64,000 nt of DNA from Faecalibacterium sp. (GTDB lineage: Bacteria > Bacillota > Clostridia > Oscillospirales > Ruminococcaceae). Under the pieces are notes generated by a model. It worked only from the letters and a program-made list of their open reading frames with translations, had not been told where the DNA came from and ran no database searches. The DNA is taken from NCBI GenBank assembly GCA_022652735.1, contig JALCRP010000001.1, positions 62,001 to 126,000 on the forward strand, in the 5' to 3' direction. Below are positions 60,693-64,000 of this stretch, piece by piece. A program made the translations under genes and the position numbers. How positions within the stretch are numbered: position 1 is the first letter of the stretch; every line of letters begins with the position of its first letter.

Positions 60693-61544
60693 ATGTATCG
60701 TGTGGCAGTTGTAGACGATGAGGATGTGATCGTCGCGGGGCTTGTGCGCACTATGCCGTGGGAAAACTATGGCTGCGAAATCGTGGCAACCGCTTCGGAC
60801 GGCATCGCCGCGCTGGGGGTGCTTCGCAAGGAGCGCCCGGACATCCTGTTTACAGACATTCAGATGCCCGGGCAGGACGGCCTCGCCATGATCGCCGCGA
60901 TCCGCAGCGAATTTCCCGAGATGCAGGTAACGATTTTAAGCGGATACCCCAACTTCGAGTATGCGCAGCGCGCCATTTCGCTTGGCGTTGTGCGCTATGT
61001 GCTTAAGCCCTCGCGCTTTTCCGAGCTGGAAAGTGCATTGTCGGTAATGGTGCAAAACCTAGATGCATTGCGCGCCCCGGGCGGCTCGGCGCAAGCGCCC
61101 GCCGTACCGAGCGATCTACCCGCCAACATATCCGCCGCGCCAGCGCCGGATAACGTTTCGGTACAGCCGGCGGCCGGCTGTGCCGAAAACGCGCACAATT
61201 TTATTGTACATAACGCGAAAGAATATATCCGCGCACACTATGCCGAAAAGCTGACGCTTGAGGATGTAGCCGACCATGTGTACGTCAGCCAATGGCACCT
61301 TTCTAAGCTGATCTCGCGCTGCACAAACCAGAGCTTTTCGGAGCTTTTAAACGGTGTGCGCATTGAGAAAGCGCAGGCACTTCTGGCTGATCCGGCGCTG
61401 CGCATCTGGGAGATCAGCGAGCGCGTAGGCTTTGCCGATGTCACACACTTTTCGCGCATCTTCAAAAAGATCACGGGCGTAAGCGCAAACGAATACCGCG
61501 CGCAGAACTTTTGCGCCGAGCCTGCGCCCCAAGAGACCGTATAG
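60693..61544 (+). CDS. YesN-type response regulator with AraC DNA-binding domain
   Basis: A 283-residue regulator. The receiver domain (1-120) has VVDDED, the phospho-acceptor Asp in FTDIQMPG and the Lys in YVLKPSRF. After a Pro/Ala-rich linker (about 138-175) an AraC-type double helix-turn-helix follows: VADHVYVSQWHLSKLI and ISERVGFADVTHFSRIFKKITG. ATG 60693 has GGAGGAG 7 nt upstream. It probably receives phosphate from the sensor kinase and activates the binding protein and permease genes between them. Confidence 0.93.
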   Translation: MYRVAVVDDEDVIVAGLVRTMPWENYGCEIVATASDGIAALGVLRKERPDILFTDIQMPGQDGLAMIAAIRSEFPEMQVTILSGYPNFEYAQRAISLGVVRYVLKPSRFSELESALSVMVQNLDALRAPGGSAQAPAVPSDLPANISAAPAPDNVSVQPAAGCAENAHNFIVHNAKEYIRAHYAEKLTLEDVADHVYVSQWHLSKLISRCTNQSFSELLNGVRIEKAQALLADPALRIWEISERVGFADVTHFSRIFKKITGVSANEYRAQNFCAEPAPQETV

Positions 61545-61558
61545 CCGTTTTGGGCCAT

Positions 61559-62878
61559 TTATATGCCCCAGACAAACCAGATATAGGCATACCCCGCCGC
61601 CACAGCGGCCAGCGTAAACGGTACGCCGATGCGCAGAAAATCGCGCGTGGTCACGCGCTCGCCATGCTTACGCAGGATACCGATGGCGGCGATATTGGCC
61701 GAGGCCCCGATTGGTGTCAGGTTGCCGCCCAGCGTCGCGCCCGAAAGCAGCCCAAAGTAAAAGACATACGGCGCTACGCCGGCCCCGTTGTGCATCATGG
61801 CAGCCACGCTTTGTACCACCGGCAGCATCGTCGCCACATACGGGATGTTATCGATAAAAGCCGAAAGCCCTACCGAAGCAAACACAATCAGCGTATACAG
61901 GACAAACGGATTATCGCCCGCCACGCGCACAAACAGGTTGGCGATTGCATCAATCACGCCCGCGGCCTGAATGCCCGCGATCACGATAAACAGCCCGAAC
62001 AGCAAAAGCAGGGTATCGGTATCCAGCTCGCCCAACACGTGCATCAGCGGCGCGGCGCTTTTGGCGCGCAGGCATGCGCGTACAACGCCAAACAGGCACA
62101 GCACCATGCAAATCACACCGTTGCGCAGGCCGTACAGCGTGGCAGCCCAGCCGCCGGCGGGCTGCGGCAAAAAAGAAGCCGCAATCAGCAGCGCCACGGT
62201 AAGCAGCAGCAAAAAGGTCGGGAAACGATCCTGCACTTTTGTGGGGATACCGCTGTGCACCTCCTGTTTTTCCTTGCGGAACAAAAACAAAAGCACAAAG
62301 GCCGAGACAACGGCCCCCAGCTCTACGCCCCAAAAGATGCCGGGCTTGCCATCCATCCAGAAAAAGTTAAGAAAGTTCATCCCGGCAAAGTTGCCCAGCA
62401 AAATGCTTGTCGTATCGCCCACCAGCGTAGCCGCGCCCTGTAGGTTTGAGGAGACGGAAATCGCAATCAGAACAGGCACGGGCGAAATTTTCATTTTGCG
62501 CGAAATTTCAAGCCCCACCGGCGCTACCATCAGCACGGTCGCCACATTATCCACAAATGCGCTGATGAAGCCCGCAAACAGGGCCAGCGCCGCCACCGCC
62601 CACTGCACGTTCGGTACCTTGGCAATCAGCAGCTCGGAAAGGCGGGCGGGCATCCCGCTTTGAATAAACAGCGATACAATGCCCATCGTGCCGCCGATCA
62701 TCAGCAAAACATTATAATCCACCGCATGCAGCGCAGCGGGCAGCGGCATATCGTATACGCCGCTGCTGCCAAGGGCAACGAAAATCAAAGCCGAACCCAA
62801 CGCGATAAACTGCCGTGCCTGTGAAAAGCACAGCATCAGGACATACGTCAACAAAAACAAAACCAGTGCCACAAGCAT
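61559..62878 (-). CDS. ArsB/NhaD (SLC13/CitMHS-like) ion transporter
   Basis: A 439-residue membrane protein with about 11 spans in two inverted repeats. Each half has the family hairpin: SAFVDNVATVLMVAP with GDTTSILLGN, and SAFIDNIPYVATMLP with LGGNLTPIGASANIAAIG. These mark the ion-transporter superfamily (ArsB, NhaD, citrate and dicarboxylate carriers). The Asp-Asn pairs fit a Na+/H+ antiporter or anion carrier; the substrate cannot be fixed. It is convergent with the response regulator gene (14 nt apart), and I see no terminator between them. Confidence 0.9.
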   Translation of the reverse strand: MLVALVLFLLTYVLMLCFSQARQFIALGSALIFVALGSSGVYDMPLPAALHAVDYNVLLMIGGTMGIVSLFIQSGMPARLSELLIAKVPNVQWAVAALALFAGFISAFVDNVATVLMVAPVGLEISRKMKISPVPVLIAISVSSNLQGAATLVGDTTSILLGNFAGMNFLNFFWMDGKPGIFWGVELGAVVSAFVLLFLFRKEKQEVHSGIPTKVQDRFPTFLLLLTVALLIAASFLPQPAGGWAATLYGLRNGVICMVLCLFGVVRACLRAKSAAPLMHVLGELDTDTLLLLFGLFIVIAGIQAAGVIDAIANLFVRVAGDNPFVLYTLIVFASVGLSAFIDNIPYVATMLPVVQSVAAMMHNGAGVAPYVFYFGLLSGATLGGNLTPIGASANIAAIGILRKHGERVTTRDFLRIGVPFTLAAVAAGYAYIWFVWGI

Positions 62879-62984
62879 GAGCTATCCCTTTCTGCCTTGC
62901 TGCCCGCCGCCCGGGCGCCTTGCCCGGATAAGCGCGGCGGCCTTTGATCGGCTTACGCTGCTTTGCATGGATGCCAAGATAAGA

Positions 62985-63023
62985 AAATACCCCGGTGCAA
63001 AATATGCTTGTACCGGGGTATTT
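62985..63023 (-). terminator. Terminator after tatA
   Basis: A 12-bp perfect stem (62985-62996 with 63012-63023) with a 15-nt loop, A/T-rich at the base, about 45 nt after the tatA stop. It separates tatA from the ion transporter gene. Confidence 0.8.
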
Positions 63024-63069
63024 ATTCTATCTGTACGGATCGGCGCTAAAAGCGGGCTTTATGCCCGCA

Positions 63070-63315
63070 TCAGGCATGCGCGGCCGGGTTTTTCTCCGCA
63101 TCGTCGGCAGCCTTTTCGGTGCTGGCCTTTTCGGCGGGCTGTGCTGCGGCGTCCGTGGTATCTGCTTTTTCAGTGCCGTCTGCTTCATCCATGCCCTCTT
63201 GGAAGCTCTTCATGGTTTTGCCAAACATTTTTCCCAGCTTCGGCAGCTGCTTCGGTCCAAAGATGACCAAAACAACCAGCAGGACGACCATCAATTCGTT
63301 TACTCCGACTCTCAT
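63070..63315 (-). CDS. tatA: Twin-arginine translocase subunit TatA/TatE
   Basis: An 81-residue protein that oligomerises to let folded proteins cross the membrane. The N-terminal helix (about 5-20, NELMVVLLVVLVIFG), the hinge FGPKQLPKLG and an amphipathic helix (KMFGKTMKSFQEGM) are canonical; the acidic Ala/Glu/Lys-rich tail is variable. SD AAGGAGAAAG precedes ATG. tatC is not in the window. The Tat substrate at 57311 shows a use for it. Confidence 0.95.
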   Translation of the reverse strand: MRVGVNELMVVLLVVLVIFGPKQLPKLGKMFGKTMKSFQEGMDEADGTEKADTTDAAAQPAEKASTEKAADDAEKNPAAHA

Positions 63316-63382
63316 AGCAACTTTCTCCTTTTACCGGAAATTCCGGCTTCTTCATTTTGTGCGGGCGGCGCTTTGTGCGCTG

Positions 63383-63982
63383 TCAGCCATTTTCCTGAAA
63401 GCGGCGAATGTATTCCAGCAGAACGTCGATTGTTTGTTCGATCCCCAGGCGGCCACTGTTGACACACAGATCATATCCCCGGGAATCGCCCCATTTCATA
63501 TCGCTGTAGTAGTTGTGATACGTGCGCCGTTTTTTATCGGCGCGAAGCATCTTATCCAGCGCTTCCTTTTCAGAAAGATGATACAGGGAGACAATGCGCT
63601 CAACTTTCGTCTCTTTGTCGGCAAGAATAAAAAAGTGCAGTGCGTTCGGGTTATGGCGCAGCACCGAATCGCTGCACCGCCCTACCACAACAAACGATTC
63701 GCCCGCCTCGGCGCGGCCGCGCAAAAAGGAAAACACCTGTTCGGCCACATTTTCCTCGATCGAATTGGAATAGCCGCTTACCCGCCGGGATAAGAAAATG
63801 TTGACGGGCTTTTCGTCGTTTTTATCCACCAGCGCCTGCTGATAACCGCTGGCCTTTACCGTGCCGTCGATCAGGGCGCGGTCATACAGGCGGATGCCCA
63901 GCCGTGCCGCCAGCTGCTGCGCGATATAATGGCCCCCGCTGCCGTACTCGCGGCCGATCGTAACAATGATCTGTTGTCTCAT
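63383..63982 (-). CDS. Cytidylate kinase-like family protein
   Basis: A 199-residue P-loop protein starting QIIVTIGREYGSGGHYIAQQLA, in which GREYGSGG replaces the usual Walker A of Cmk. A LID-like basic region (RADKKRRTYHNYYSD) and YDLCVNSGRLG near the end match the cytidylate kinase-like family of Firmicutes. These are distinct from true Cmk and their nucleotide substrate is not established. SD AAGGGGG lies 7 nt before ATG 63982. The complete gene is present; its promoter lies outside the window. Confidence 0.88.
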   Translation of the reverse strand: MRQQIIVTIGREYGSGGHYIAQQLAARLGIRLYDRALIDGTVKASGYQQALVDKNDEKPVNIFLSRRVSGYSNSIEENVAEQVFSFLRGRAEAGESFVVVGRCSDSVLRHNPNALHFFILADKETKVERIVSLYHLSEKEALDKMLRADKKRRTYHNYYSDMKWGDSRGYDLCVNSGRLGIEQTIDVLLEYIRRFQENG

Positions 63983-64000
63983 TTTACAGCCCCCTTACAA

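Noticed and set aside
1-64000. Prophage, insertion sequence, integrase or tRNA-linked island boundary
   Set aside because: No transposase, integrase, phage structural gene or tRNA gene was seen; the only RNA genes are ssrA, ffs and the FMN riboswitch.

Overview
The window looks like a chromosome segment of a GC-rich Gram-positive gut-type Clostridia, probably Oscillospirales (Faecalibacterium/Gemmiger/Subdoligranulum-like). This is inferred from gene content (RNase J, GdpP, PcrA, RecD2, class B sortase, Dlt-like genes, ThyX, a short SRP RNA, a Bacillus-type tmRNA tag) and strong SD sites; no search was run. There is no prophage, IS element, CRISPR array or plasmid module. Coding density is high and most genes lie in co-directional operons.

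Layout. 1-4.9 kb (-): RNase J, GdpP (c-di-AMP phosphodiesterase), rplI and the first codons of a probable dnaB. 4.9-7.8 kb (+): rnhA, mnmA and a membrane-anchored EEP-fold phosphatase/nuclease. 7.9-13.1 kb (-): a five-gene pilus operon in the order tip adhesin, SipA-like protein, major pilin, class B sortase, minor pilin, the same order as streptococcal FCT pilus islands; the SipA-like protein lacks both catalytic residues of signal peptidase I. 13.3-21.9 kb (-): a glycan-decoration operon (AMP-ligase, acyl carrier protein, AlgI-like MBOAT, SGNH protein, phosphoglycosyl transferase, CapD-like dehydratase, lysA). 22.1-26.4 kb (-): tmRNA, smpB, recR, ybaB, dnaX and SRP RNA, a housekeeping block for RNA quality control and DNA replication/repair. 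26.6-32.6 kb: pta (-), then (+) a family 4 uracil-DNA glycosylase, an uncharacterised ATPase, a DtxR-type regulator and a nuclease-helicase fusion. 32.7-40.2 kb (-): pcrA-thyX-tmk-GNAT-mltG-U32 operon. 40.3-46.2 kb (-): a Na+ pump beta/gamma pair, then recD2-comF-mreB. 46.4-47.4 kb (-): riboflavin transporter ribU under an FMN riboswitch with its terminator. 47.5-50.4 kb (+): mscS and a GH13 alpha-glucosidase.

50.6-61.5 kb is a carbohydrate locus: nagB (-) divergent from a GH94 phosphorylase resembling N,N'-diacetylchitobiose phosphorylases, a phosphohexomutase, a YesM-type sensor kinase, a Tat-exported lipoprotein sugar-binding protein, two ABC permeases and a YesN-type regulator. I infer import of a GlcNAc-containing disaccharide, phosphorolysis to a sugar 1-phosphate, mutation to the 6-phosphate and deamination by NagB. 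61.6-64 kb (-): an ArsB/NhaD-type ion transporter, tatA and a cytidylate-kinase-like protein.

A recurrent theme is an intrinsic-terminator hairpin placed directly against the ribosome binding site of the next gene (before dnaB, before the ATPase at 28451 and before the U32 peptidase).
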